In this document: positions 1 to 6,966 of the stretch, piece by piece
Position numbering within the stretch: the first letter of the stretch is position 1
How the letters are laid out: every line of letters starts with the position of its first letter
DNA from: an uncultured Pseudogracilibacillus sp.
GTDB taxonomy: Bacteria > Bacillota > Bacilli > Bacillales > Amphibacillaceae
DNA: 33,268 nucleotides
Assembly (NCBI GenBank): GCA_937960785.1
Contig: CALGOZ010000051.1
Coordinates: 1 to 33,268, forward strand
Direction of reading: 5' to 3'
Program-made: the position numbers and the translations under genes
Notes under the pieces: model-generated
Database searches by the model: none
Told to the model about the DNA's origin: nothing
The model's input: the letters and a program-made list of their open reading frames with translations, nothing else

Positions 1-497
1 GGGGAACATATACGCTAGATGGAGAGGCGTATCCAATAACTCATATCGTTGCAGCTATTTTATTTTTAATTGCTTCTATAACCGATTGGTTAGATGGTTA
101 TATTGCCCGTAAATACAACTTGATTACGAATATGGGGAAATTTCTCGATCCTTTAGCAGATAAATTACTCGTATCAGCTGCTTTTATAATGCTTGTTGAA
201 TTAGATCTCGTTCAAGCTTGGATTGTTATTTTAATTATTAGTCGAGAGTTTGCTGTTACGGGTTTACGACTCGTGGCAGCGGGAGAAGGGATTGTCCTTG
301 CAGCAAGTAGTATGGGAAAGTTAAAAACCGCCTCCCAATTAATTGCAATTGCGTTATTACTACTACATAATTTCCCTTTTGTCTATCTTTCTTTACCTGT
401 CGATATAATAATGGTTTATGTCGCCTTAGTTTTAACGATTTGGTCCGGAATTGACTATTTTATTAAAAATTGGCACGTATTGAGGGATTCAAAATGA
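1..497 (+). CDS. pgsA: CDP-diacylglycerol-glycerol-3-phosphate 3-phosphatidyltransferase, 5'-truncated by window start
   Basis: This membrane enzyme makes phosphatidylglycerol phosphate, the committed step to phosphatidylglycerol and cardiolipin. The reading frame is already open at base 3 and runs to a TGA at 495-497, so about 164 residues are visible and the N-terminus (about 30 residues by comparison with the usual length) lies outside the window. The CDP-alcohol phosphotransferase signature is present: the DG..AR element (DGYIAR) at about 94-111 and, after eight residues, G...D...D (GKFLDPLAD) at about 135-161. Several hydrophobic membrane segments follow. A start at the TTG at 120 would split the signature motif, so it is not used. 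The stop overlaps the cinA start as ATGA, and pgsA-cinA-recA is the usual Bacillus order. Identification is firm. Confidence 0.93.
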   Translation, partial: GTYTLDGEAYPITHIVAAILFLIASITDWLDGYIARKYNLITNMGKFLDPLADKLLVSAAFIMLVELDLVQAWIVILIISREFAVTGLRLVAAGEGIVLAASSMGKLKTASQLIAIALLLLHNFPFVYLSLPVDIIMVYVALVLTIWSGIDYFIKNWHVLRDSK

Positions 498-1750
498 AGA
501 AAGGATTACGTACCGAAATTATCGCTGTAGGTACCGAATTGTTACTTGGTCAAATAGCAAATACGAACGCCCAGTGGCTTTCACAACAGTTAGCAACTTA
601 CGGGATTAATACGTACTATCATACGGTTGTGGGCGATAATATTGAACGATTAACATCGATGTTCAAGCAAGCAAAGGGACGTTCGAATGTTGTCATTATT
701 TCTGGTGGTTTAGGCCCGACCGAAGACGATATGTCTCGGGAAGCTTTTCAACGAATTAGTCAGTTAGAAATCGTTGAACATGAAGCTTCATTACGAAAAA
801 TTGAGCGGTTTTTTGCAAAGCAAGGAATCGAAATGACACCGAACAATCGCCGTCAAGCCCGAGTGTTTGAAAACTCAACAATCTTACAAAATAAATATGG
901 AATGGCTCCTGGTAATATCGTCCATTATGATAATGTTGTTTGGATATTTCTCCCAGGGGTGCCTCGGGAAATGAAGCAAATCTTTACTGATGATTGTCTT
1001 CCGTACTTACGTAAATTAAATGGTGAACAAATCATTGAATCGCTAGTGTTACGTTTTATCGGAATAGGGGAATCAATTTTAGAACATCGTTTACAAGACT
1101 TAATCACAAACCAATCCAATCCTACAATTGCACCTTTATCAGACCGTGACGGTATTACAATTCGGCTTACGGCAAAAGCCTCTTCAAAAAAAGAAGCTGA
1201 TACACTCTTACAAGAAATGAAAGCTCAAATATTGGAACGGGTAGGTTCGTATTTTTACGGAGAAAATGATACGACAATCGAAGAAGCAGTCGTTAAACAA
1301 CTTTTAAAACGGAACCAATGCATCGCTGTTGCCGAAAGTTTAACAGGAGGATTGTTTCAAAGTAAACTCGTCGCAGTAGAAGGGGTATCTTGTGTTTTTT
1401 CAGGCGGGATTGTAAGTTACGCAGCAAGTGCAAAGACACAAGTTTTGCATGTTAAAAAAGAGACGATTGAAAGGTATGGTACAGTAAGTTCTGAATGTGC
1501 CGAGGAAATGGCAAAAAATATTAGCGAAATCATGGATAGTGATTTAGGTTTAAGCTTTACTGGAGTAGCCGGACCAGACGCAATCGAAGGCAAAGAAGTA
1601 GGAACCGTATTTATTAGTTTGTATGACCGTACAGAAGATACGTATGTAACGAAGGAGTTTCGCTTTAATGGGAACCGTGACGAAATACGTTACCGATCAA
1701 TGTTAAAAGGTTTCGAAAAAATTTTAAATTATACGAAGTTTTCATTTTAA
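494..1750 (+). CDS. cinA: CinA family protein (competence/damage-inducible; nicotinamide-nucleotide deamidase-like)
   Basis: This is a two-domain protein of 418 residues, close to the Bacillus length. The N-terminal MoaB/MogA-like domain (residues about 6-170) has the GTELLLG start, the GGLGPTEDD loop (71-79) and LPGVPREM (153-160). The C-terminal CinA domain (about 260-415) has AVAESLTGGL (278-287) and FTGVAGPD (355-362). C-terminal domains of this family can be NMN deamidases, and the N-terminal domain is linked to ADP-ribose or NMN recycling; which activity applies here is inferred. The start is ATG 494, with GAGGG at 482-486 seven bases upstream and an ATGA overlap with pgsA. An in-frame extension to 470 would lie inside pgsA and has no better ribosome site. 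In Bacillus, cinA can be co-transcribed with recA. Confidence 0.92.
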   Translation: MKKGLRTEIIAVGTELLLGQIANTNAQWLSQQLATYGINTYYHTVVGDNIERLTSMFKQAKGRSNVVIISGGLGPTEDDMSREAFQRISQLEIVEHEASLRKIERFFAKQGIEMTPNNRRQARVFENSTILQNKYGMAPGNIVHYDNVVWIFLPGVPREMKQIFTDDCLPYLRKLNGEQIIESLVLRFIGIGESILEHRLQDLITNQSNPTIAPLSDRDGITIRLTAKASSKKEADTLLQEMKAQILERVGSYFYGENDTTIEEAVVKQLLKRNQCIAVAESLTGGLFQSKLVAVEGVSCVFSGGIVSYAASAKTQVLHVKKETIERYGTVSSECAEEMAKNISEIMDSDLGLSFTGVAGPDAIEGKEVGTVFISLYDRTEDTYVTKEFRFNGNRDEIRYRSMLKGFEKILNYTKFSF

Positions 1751-1837
1751 ATAGGCTTTAAGAGTATAAATTTTAATTTTCGATTAAAAAATTGGATTAA
1801 AAATGAATTTTAAGGGAAAAACACGACTCAAAACATG

Positions 1838-1851
1838 AGAACATGCATTCG
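1838..1851 (+). promoter_or_regulatory. LexA (DinR) operator upstream of recA
   Basis: AGAACATGCATTCG closely matches the Gram-positive SOS box CGAAC-N4-GTTCG, with GAAC at 1839-1842, a four-base spacer and ATTC in place of GTTC at 1847-1850. It lies nine bases upstream of the recA -35 element. This is the expected position for SOS control of recA. The mismatch in the right half-site suggests moderate affinity. Confidence 0.7.
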
Positions 1852-1859
1852 CTTATCGT

Positions 1860-1888
1860 TTGAGAAAAGCTCCCGTTCAGTGTATGAT
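1860..1888 (+). promoter_or_regulatory. Sigma-A promoter of recA
   Basis: The elements are TTGAGA (1860-1865), a 17-base spacer and TATGAT (1883-1888). The promoter sits between the LexA-type box and the strong recA ribosome site GGAAGGAG, which gives a short leader. Confidence 0.65.
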
Positions 1889-1918
1889 AAAGATAACGTT
1901 AGAGGAAGGAGTAATTAA

Positions 1919-2965
1919 ATGAGCAGTAAACAGAAAGCTTTAGATGAAGCGTTACGAAAAATAGAAAAACAATTTGGTAAAGGTTCCATTATGAAACTTG
2001 GTGAAGAAGCAACTCAACGAATTGAAACAATTCCTAGTGGCTCTCTTGCCTTAGACGAAGCCTTAGGAATTGGAGGCTATCCACGGGGACGAGTTATCGA
2101 AATTTACGGTCCGGAATCCTCTGGAAAGACAACTGTTGCATTACATGCGATTGCTGAAGCCCAAAAGCTCGGTGGACAAGCAGCTTTTATCGATGCGGAG
2201 CATGCTCTTGATCCGAACTATGCAAAAGCCTTAGGTGTAAATATCGATGAACTATTATTATCTCAACCAGATACTGGGGAGCAAGCTTTAGAAATTGCCG
2301 AAGCACTGGTCCGTAGTGGTGCGATCGATATTATTGTCGTCGACTCAGTTGCTGCCCTCGTACCAAGTGCGGAAATTGAAGGAGAAATGGGCGACTCCCA
2401 CGTTGGCCTTCAGGCTCGTTTAATGTCCCAAGCATTGAGGAAACTATCGGGAGCAATTAATAAGTCGAAGACGATTGCGATATTTATTAACCAAATTCGT
2501 GAAAAGGTTGGTGTCATGTTCGGTAATCCTGAGACCACCCCTGGTGGACGAGCACTAAAGTTCTATTCTTCCGTCCGTCTCGAAGTACGTCGTGCCGAAA
2601 CCTTAAAACAAGGAACTGACATGATCGGTAATAAAACGCGTATAAAGGTAGTAAAAAACAAAGTTGCACCGCCGTTTAAGCAGGCAATGGTCGATATTAT
2701 GTATGGTGAAGGAATTTCAAAAGAAGCAGAAGTGCTCGATATCGGTTCCGACTTAGATATCGTCGAAAAAAGTGGCGCTTGGTATTCCTATCAGGGTGAA
2801 CGGTTAGGACAAGGTCGTGAAAATGCAAAGCAATTTTTAATCGAGCATCCACACGTATTTGAAGAAATTTATAGCGCAATTCGTAAACATTATAACTTAG
2901 ACGGGCCAGAAGAAGGGCCAGAAGAAGGGCTAGAAGAAGAAGTAGAAGAAACAGAAGAAGTATAA
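1919..2965 (+). CDS. recA: Recombinase RecA
   Basis: RecA is the DNA strand-exchange ATPase of homologous recombination and the co-protease that triggers LexA cleavage. The 348-residue product has the Walker A sequence GPESSGKT at residues 64-71, the Walker B region IIVVDSVAAL, and the L2-loop and core segments FINQIREKVGVMFGNPETTPGG. The C-terminal domain is complete and ends in a strongly acidic tail built from GPEE-GPEE-GLEE followed by mostly Glu and Val. ATG 1919 follows GGAAGGAG with normal spacing. The gene has its own promoter and LexA box and ends at a strong terminator, so it is probably largely monocistronic, with possible read-through from cinA. Identification is certain; only the tail is unusual. 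Confidence 0.98.
   Translation: MSSKQKALDEALRKIEKQFGKGSIMKLGEEATQRIETIPSGSLALDEALGIGGYPRGRVIEIYGPESSGKTTVALHAIAEAQKLGGQAAFIDAEHALDPNYAKALGVNIDELLLSQPDTGEQALEIAEALVRSGAIDIIVVDSVAALVPSAEIEGEMGDSHVGLQARLMSQALRKLSGAINKSKTIAIFINQIREKVGVMFGNPETTPGGRALKFYSSVRLEVRRAETLKQGTDMIGNKTRIKVVKNKVAPPFKQAMVDIMYGEGISKEAEVLDIGSDLDIVEKSGAWYSYQGERLGQGRENAKQFLIEHPHVFEEIYSAIRKHYNLDGPEEGPEEGLEEEVEETEEV
2903..2938 (+). repeat. Three 12-bp tandem repeats in the recA 3' end
   Basis: The unit GGGCCAGAAGAA occurs at 2903-2914 and 2915-2926, and a one-base variant (GGGCTAGAAGAA) at 2927-2938. The repeats are in frame and encode GPEE, GPEE, GLEE in the acidic RecA tail. Their near identity points to recent slippage expansion. 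Confidence 0.9.
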
Positions 2966-3012
2966 GCTCTCCTCCAGTACTTCTCATAGCGGACTATTAT
3001 ATAAGAGATGGT

Positions 3013-3054
3013 ACCTGAGTTTCTAATTAATTAAGGAAGCTCAGGTCGTTTTTT
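3013..3054 (+). terminator. Intrinsic terminator after recA
   Basis: ACCTGAGTTTC (3013-3023) pairs with GAAGCTCAGGT (3036-3046) through 11 positions, one of them G-T. The loop is an AT-rich 12 bases, and CGTTTTTT follows. It ends the recA transcript. Confidence 0.85.
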
Positions 3055-3238
3055 ATAGACGATTAAATATGGGAATGATAAATACAACAAAGATAAAACA
3101 AATAATATCTAGAAAATAAAGCGACCTCTTAATTTTTAAGAAACTTGTTCATTTTATCTTGCTTGAAACTCCTCATTAGCTTACATTAAATCTTCCGAAG
3201 CACCGAATAATCTTATTAAAAACATATATTGCTTTCCA

Positions 3239-3280
3239 TTGACACTGATTATTGTTACAATTAAAATTAAGATGTATAAT
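3239..3280 (+). promoter_or_regulatory. Two overlapping sigma-A promoters for rny
   Basis: The first candidate is TTGACA (3239-3244), a 17-base spacer and TAAAAT (3262-3267). The second is TTGTTA (3252-3257), a 17-base spacer and a perfect TATAAT (3275-3280). Both read toward rny and would give leaders of roughly 85-100 bases. The overlap suggests that only one can be occupied at a time. Confidence 0.6.
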
Positions 3281-3300
3281 TTTACTTTTAGATTATACAT
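3272..3300 (+). repeat. Perfect 9-bp inverted repeat over the rny promoter
   Basis: ATGTATAAT (3272-3280) and ATTATACAT (3292-3300) are exact reverse complements separated by 11 bases. The left arm contains the second -10 box, and the centre lies near the expected start of transcription. It could be an operator for a dimeric repressor, or a hairpin at the 5' end of the upstream transcript. Confidence 0.6.
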
Positions 3301-3373
3301 GAATAACTATTTAAAAAGCTATATGCCGACAATAAACAATTGTACAAATTTATAGCAATAGGAGGTGAAGAAC

Positions 3374-4939
3374 GTGAATCAACCTTTACTCATCTCCATT
3401 TTGCTCGCCTTAGCCTTGATCGTCGGTATTGTTGTTGGGTATTTAGGCCGTAAAACAATAGCAGAAGCCAAAATTTCCAGTGCCGAAAATTTAGCTAAAC
3501 AAATTGTCGATGAAGCGTATCGAAATGCGGACGCAGCTAAAAAAGAGGCACTGCTAGAAGCGAAGGAAGAAAGTCATGAATTTCGTAAACAAGTCGAGGA
3601 CGAATTACGTGAACGACGTTTAGAAATTCAAAAACAAGAACAACGTTTAATGCAGAAGGATGAGCTTTTAGATAAGAAAAGCGTGACCTTAGATCAAAGG
3701 GAACTTTCTTTAGAAAAAAGAGAACAAGCCTTGGCGAAACAACAACAACAAATTGAAGAAATGGAAAGCAAAGTGGAAGCTCTCATAGCTGAACAACAAC
3801 AGGAGCTTGAACGCATTTCTGGATATACAACGGATCAAGCTAAAGACGTTATTTTAAAGCGTGTCGAAGATGAATTAAGACAAGAAACAGCTTTAATGAT
3901 TAAGGAGGCAGAAACACGTACGAAAGAAGAAGCAGATAAAAAAGCTAAACATATTCTATCGCTAGCTTTACAACGTTGTGCTGCTGATCATGTAGCTGAA
4001 ACGACAGTATCGGTTATCGATTTACCGAACGATGAAATGAAAGGTAGAATTATCGGGCGTGAAGGACGAAATATTCGAACACTTGAGACGCTAACCGGTA
4101 TTGACTTAATTATTGACGATACGCCTGAAGCCGTAATCTTGTCCGGATTTGATCCAGTAAGGCGTGAAATAGCGAGAATTGCCCTTGAAAAGTTAGTTCA
4201 GGATGGTCGGATCCATCCAGCCCGTATTGAAGAAATGGTCGATAAAGCTCGTCGTGAAGTTGATGAATACATTCGAGAAGTCGGGGAAGAGACTACTTTT
4301 GAAGTCGGCATTCATAACTTACATCCTGATTTAGTGAAAATTTTAGGTCGGTTAAAATATCGTACAAGCTATGGACAAAACGTGTTAAATCACTCAATTG
4401 AAGTAGCTCATTTAGCCGGACTCTTAGCCGCTGAATTAGGGGAAGATGTAACGTTAGCTAGAAGAGCGGGCTTACTCCATGATATTGGTAAAGCAATCGA
4501 TCATGAAGTAGAAGGTAGTCACGTTGAAATTGGTAAAGAACTAGCTATCAAGTATAAGGAAAATCCAGTCGTCATCAATGCGATTGCTTCCCACCATGGT
4601 GATGAAGAACCGACGTCTGTTATTGCAGTTCTCGTTGCAGCAGCTGATGCGTTATCCGCTGCAAGACCAGGTGCTCGAAGTGAATCGTTAGAAAACTATA
4701 TTCGACGTTTGGAAAAACTTGAAGAAATATCTAACTCCTTCGAAGGAGTAGATAAATCGTATGCAATTCAAGCCGGTCGTGAAGTACGAATTATGGTTAA
4801 ACCCGATGCAATTGATGATACAAGTGCCATCCATATTGCACGGGATATTCGTAAACGGATCGAAGAAGAGCTTGAATACCCTGGTCATATAAAGGTGACC
4901 GTTATTCGAGAGACAAGAGCAATCGAATATGCAAAGTAA
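3374..4939 (+). CDS. rny: Ribonuclease Y
   Basis: RNase Y is the membrane-anchored endoribonuclease that initiates mRNA decay in Bacillus. The 521-residue product has an N-terminal membrane helix (about 5-24), a long charged coiled coil (about 30-200), a KH domain with GRIIGREGRN (224-233) and an HD domain with the catalytic HD pair in LLHDIGKAIDHE (His-Asp 369-370). The likely start is GTG 3374, five bases after a near-perfect GGAGGTGA (3361-3368). The in-frame GTG at 3365 lies inside that ribosome site and is rejected. Two promoters precede it and a terminator separates it from ymdB. RicA, encoded further along, is a known modulator of RNase Y. Confidence 0.97.
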   Translation: MNQPLLISILLALALIVGIVVGYLGRKTIAEAKISSAENLAKQIVDEAYRNADAAKKEALLEAKEESHEFRKQVEDELRERRLEIQKQEQRLMQKDELLDKKSVTLDQRELSLEKREQALAKQQQQIEEMESKVEALIAEQQQELERISGYTTDQAKDVILKRVEDELRQETALMIKEAETRTKEEADKKAKHILSLALQRCAADHVAETTVSVIDLPNDEMKGRIIGREGRNIRTLETLTGIDLIIDDTPEAVILSGFDPVRREIARIALEKLVQDGRIHPARIEEMVDKARREVDEYIREVGEETTFEVGIHNLHPDLVKILGRLKYRTSYGQNVLNHSIEVAHLAGLLAAELGEDVTLARRAGLLHDIGKAIDHEVEGSHVEIGKELAIKYKENPVVINAIASHHGDEEPTSVIAVLVAAADALSAARPGARSESLENYIRRLEKLEEISNSFEGVDKSYAIQAGREVRIMVKPDAIDDTSAIHIARDIRKRIEEELEYPGHIKVTVIRETRAIEYAK

Positions 4940-4943
4940 CTAA

Positions 4944-4979
4944 GGAAAAAAAGCGGTATATTTACTACCGCTTTTTTTA
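4944..4979 (+). terminator. Intrinsic terminator between rny and ymdB
   Basis: AAGCGGTA (4951-4958) pairs with TACCGCTT (4966-4973) across a 7-base loop. It is flanked by A- and T-runs that extend the stem, so it could work in both directions. Confidence 0.85.
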
Positions 4980-5030
4980 TCCAATTAAATAAAATAGTTG
5001 TAACCGTCTAAAGGAGAAATAAAAAGTAAG

Positions 5031-5825
5031 ATGAAAATAATTTTTATCGGTGACGTCGTCGGCTCACCTGGAAGAAAAATGCTTGAAATCCATTTGCCAC
5101 GGTTAAAAGAAAAATATCGCCCCCAATTAACGATTGTAAATGGTGAAAATGCTGCCGGTGGTAAAGGTATAACGGAAAAAATTTATAAACAACTACTCAA
5201 TGCAGGAGTACAAGTGATTACGATGGGTAATCATACGTGGAATAAGAAGGAGATATTTGATTTTATTGACGATGCTCCATATTTAGTTCGTCCAGCAAAT
5301 TTTCCTGTAAGTACACCAGGAAAAGGAATCGTTTATGTAAATGTAAACGGCCAGGAAGTTGCCGTTATTAATTTACAAGGACGCGTATTTTTAGATGAAC
5401 TTGACAATCCGTTTACGATTGGTTCACACTTAATAAGTGAGGCACGGGAACGTACTAATACAATTATAGTCGACTTCCACGGTGAAGCAACTAGTGAAAA
5501 ACAAGCTTTTGCTTGGCACGTTGACGGTAAAGTGACGGCCGTGCTTGGGACGCACACTCACGTACAAACTGCTGACGAACGAATTTTACCACAGGGTACT
5601 GGTTATATAACCGATGTAGGAATGACTGGCCCGTATAACGGAATAATTGGTGTAGAACGGGAGGCGGTAATCAATCGCTTTTTAACTAACTTGCCGACCC
5701 GTTTTGAAGTTGATCGTCGCGGTCCAAATCAACTGAACGGATGCTTCTTACAAGTGAATCCCCAAACCGGAACAGTTGAAAAAATAGAACGGATTATGAT
5801 TACTGAAAATGAGTCAATTTTATAA
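5031..5825 (+). CDS. ymdB: Metallophosphoesterase YmdB (2',3'-cyclic nucleotide phosphodiesterase family)
   Basis: YmdB is a dinuclear-metal phosphodiesterase needed in B. subtilis for normal biofilm and colony development. The 264-residue product has the family metal ligands: Asp8 in GDVVG, Glu39-Asn40 in NGENAAGG, Asn67-His68 in GNHTW, a later HGEA element and GTHTHVQT. The start at ATG 5031 is set by the conserved N-terminus beginning MKIIFIGDVVGSPGR. The clearest ribosome site, AAGGAG at 5011-5016, is 14 bases away, which is unusually long, so translation may be modest or may use the weaker GTAAG next to the ATG. Order rny-ymdB-spoVS matches Bacillus. Confidence 0.93.
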   Translation: MKIIFIGDVVGSPGRKMLEIHLPRLKEKYRPQLTIVNGENAAGGKGITEKIYKQLLNAGVQVITMGNHTWNKKEIFDFIDDAPYLVRPANFPVSTPGKGIVYVNVNGQEVAVINLQGRVFLDELDNPFTIGSHLISEARERTNTIIVDFHGEATSEKQAFAWHVDGKVTAVLGTHTHVQTADERILPQGTGYITDVGMTGPYNGIIGVEREAVINRFLTNLPTRFEVDRRGPNQLNGCFLQVNPQTGTVEKIERIMITENESIL

Positions 5826-5845
5826 CAATTTAGTACAAACATGGG

Positions 5846-5874
5846 TTGAAAACGTTTTTATAGTAGAAAATAAT
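5846..5874 (+). promoter_or_regulatory. Candidate sigma-A promoter with overlapping cre-like site, upstream of spoVS
   Basis: TTGAAA (5846-5851), a 17-base spacer and AATAAT (5869-5874) resemble a sigma-A promoter. TGAAAACGTTTTTA at 5847-5860 fits the CcpA cre consensus TGWAANCGNTNWCA except at one position, and it overlaps the -35. spoVS is sigma-H dependent in B. subtilis. Only a weak sigma-H-like pair is visible here (TTAAGTAAT at 5901-5909, TCGGAAT at 5923-5929). Confidence 0.35.
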
Positions 5875-5975
5875 TGTAATCTTTGCTAGTTTATGCATAA
5901 TTAAGTAATAAGGTAACATTTATCGGAATATAGTAGCAATACGACTATATAAGATCATGAAGGAGGTACTAAGTA

Positions 5976-6236
5976 ATGGATGTGTTAAAAGTTTCAGCAA
6001 AGTCAAATCCTAACTCAGTAGCTGGTGCGTTAGCAAATGTGTTGAGGGAGAATGGATCAGCGGAGCTACAAGCAATAGGAGCGGGAGCGTTAAACCAAGC
6101 AATTAAGGCAGTAGCAATTGCAAGAGGTTTTGTTGCGCCGAGTGGTGTTGATTTAATTTGTATTCCTGCTTTTACTGACATTTTAATTGATAACGAAGAG
6201 CGTACCGCGATTAAGTTAATCGTTGAGCCTCGTTAA
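5976..6236 (+). CDS. spoVS: Stage V sporulation protein S
   Basis: SpoVS is a small Alba-like (IF3-C/Alba fold) protein needed for late sporulation in B. subtilis; its loss affects septation and coat formation. The 86-residue product is full length and matches the highly conserved family from MDVLKVSAKSNPNSVAGALA to the end VEPR. ATG 5976 follows an excellent AAGGAGGT. In B. subtilis the next genes are tdh and kbl; here a kilobase without genes follows a terminator. Confidence 0.97.
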   Translation: MDVLKVSAKSNPNSVAGALANVLRENGSAELQAIGAGALNQAIKAVAIARGFVAPSGVDLICIPAFTDILIDNEERTAIKLIVEPR

Positions 6237-6318
6237 AGTTTTCAAAAAATTATAAACAAACAATTTAATTAAAAAACTTTTGAAAGTGGCTAGGAGAAAG
6301 CTAGCCTTAAAAGAACAG

Positions 6319-6364
6319 ATGGACTGAATTTCTCTATTGTGTAGAAACTCAGTCCATTTTATTT
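6319..6364 (+). terminator. Intrinsic terminator after spoVS
   Basis: ATGGACTGA (6319-6327) pairs with TCAGTCCAT (6349-6357), and after a mismatch TTTCT pairs with AGAAA. TTTTATTTTA follows. A small second hairpin, GGCTAG/CTAGCC at 6288-6306, lies just upstream. Stem and flank resemble the terminator at 9319. Confidence 0.85.
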
Positions 6365-6450
6365 TATACATAATCTTTGCTTATATATTTAATGTTTTTA
6401 GGTGAAGCATTTTCTTAGTTTATTCGTTATGAACACAAATCTATCTTGAA

Positions 6451-6478
6451 TTGACGAAAGTCTTACTAACACTTTAAT
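6451..6478 (+). promoter_or_regulatory. Candidate sigma-A promoter in the spoVS-miaB desert
   Basis: TTGACG (6451-6456), a 16-base spacer and TTTAAT (6473-6478) read rightward. A transcript from here would begin near 6485 and cover all of the hairpin-rich segment. Confidence 0.4.
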
Positions 6479-6599
6479 TAGGTTTCTATGCTGGAAAATT
6501 GACCTCCCATCTTTTTTGCAGTCTAGTCTAAGCGACTTTTTAGTTGAATTAGCCACAAGGAACTCTATTGATTCATGAAAGAAACAATTTATAACGTGG

Positions 6600-6631
6600 G
6601 CTTACTTAGCAAACTGTTACGCTGAGTAAGC
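6600..6631 (+). repeat. 11-bp hairpin, repeat unit 1
   Basis: GCTTACTTAGC (6600-6610) pairs with GCTGAGTAAGC (6621-6631) with one G-T and a 10-base loop. No T-run follows, so it is not a terminator. It is followed by TATAGTGG, related to the TATAGACG after the other two units. Confidence 0.7.
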
Positions 6632-6751
6632 TATAGTGGTTTATGTAGTAAATACTCAGTAGGAGGGCTGTTTAAGTAAATTTAAACGAAAATCATGTCA
6701 AACTTATCCATAAGAAGGCTCTGCTGGGGTGATGAGGGATTTTTTAATTCA

Positions 6752-6837
6752 TTTACCCGCTGGAGGATTCCACTGGGTAAGTTAAAGTACTTTTTTCTAT
6801 TAACTTATCCGGCGAACATCTTGATTGGATAAGTTGA
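6752..6837 (+). repeat. Four-segment chain of alternative hairpins, repeat unit 2
   Basis: Segment A (TTTACCC, 6752-6758) can pair with the start of B (GGGTAAG, 6775-6781), and TGGA-GGAT-TCCA makes a nested upper stem. B (GGGTAAGTTAA, 6775-6785) can instead pair with C (TTAACTTATCC, 6800-6810) over 11 positions. C can instead pair with D (GGATAAGTTGA, 6827-6837), also over 11. Each long pairing contains one G-T. The three hairpins exclude one another in sequence, the topology of attenuators. A further copy of AACTTATCC at 6701-6709 could also pair with D. Confidence 0.65.
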
Positions 6838-6893
6838 TAGACGTTTGTACATATAAAGCATTACATCGAGTAAGAACAGAAGGTTTTGCCTAT

Positions 6894-6966
6894 TTACTTG
6901 GCTAAGAGAGGGTTGCTACTAGGTAAACTTGAACCAAGACAACTACAAACTTATCTAGCCAAGTAA
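6894..6966 (+). repeat. 11-bp perfect inverted repeat, repeat unit 3
   Basis: TTACTTGGCTA (6894-6904) and TAGCCAAGTAA (6956-6966) are exact complements. The stem extends by two more pairs, one a G-T, to 6892 and 6968, and encloses about 50 bases. It is followed by TATAGACGGCATACATAAA, similar to the sequence after segment D of unit 2. Confidence 0.7.

Larger units (their letters stand above)
3055..3373 (+). other. Gene-free spacer between recA terminator and rny
   Basis: No coding region is supportable in this roughly 320-base AT-rich stretch. The first 180 bases contain only small AT-rich inverted repeats, such as TCTTAA-TTT-TTAAGA at 3127-3141. The second part holds two overlapping sigma-A-type promoters and an inverted repeat, listed separately, and then an untranslated leader of about 75-100 bases before RNase Y. 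In B. subtilis a penicillin-binding-protein gene (pbpX) lies between recA and rny; no remnant is visible here. Confidence 0.7.

Noticed and set aside
2697..2987. 96-codon ORF on the minus strand opposite the recA 3' end
   Set aside because: Its Leu-rich product is the antisense of the acidic GAA-rich recA tail; there is no ribosome site or homology.
3090..3160. AAGATAAAA/TTTTATCTT inverted repeat in the recA-rny spacer
   Set aside because: Arms are 9 bases of pure AT-rich sequence, 53 bases apart; not convincing as a structure.
6695..6832. 45-codon ORF (ATG 6695 to TAA 6830) in the spoVS-miaB spacer
   Set aside because: No ribosome site at usable distance, no recognisable motif, and it spans the hairpin arms, so its reading frame is best explained by the structure.
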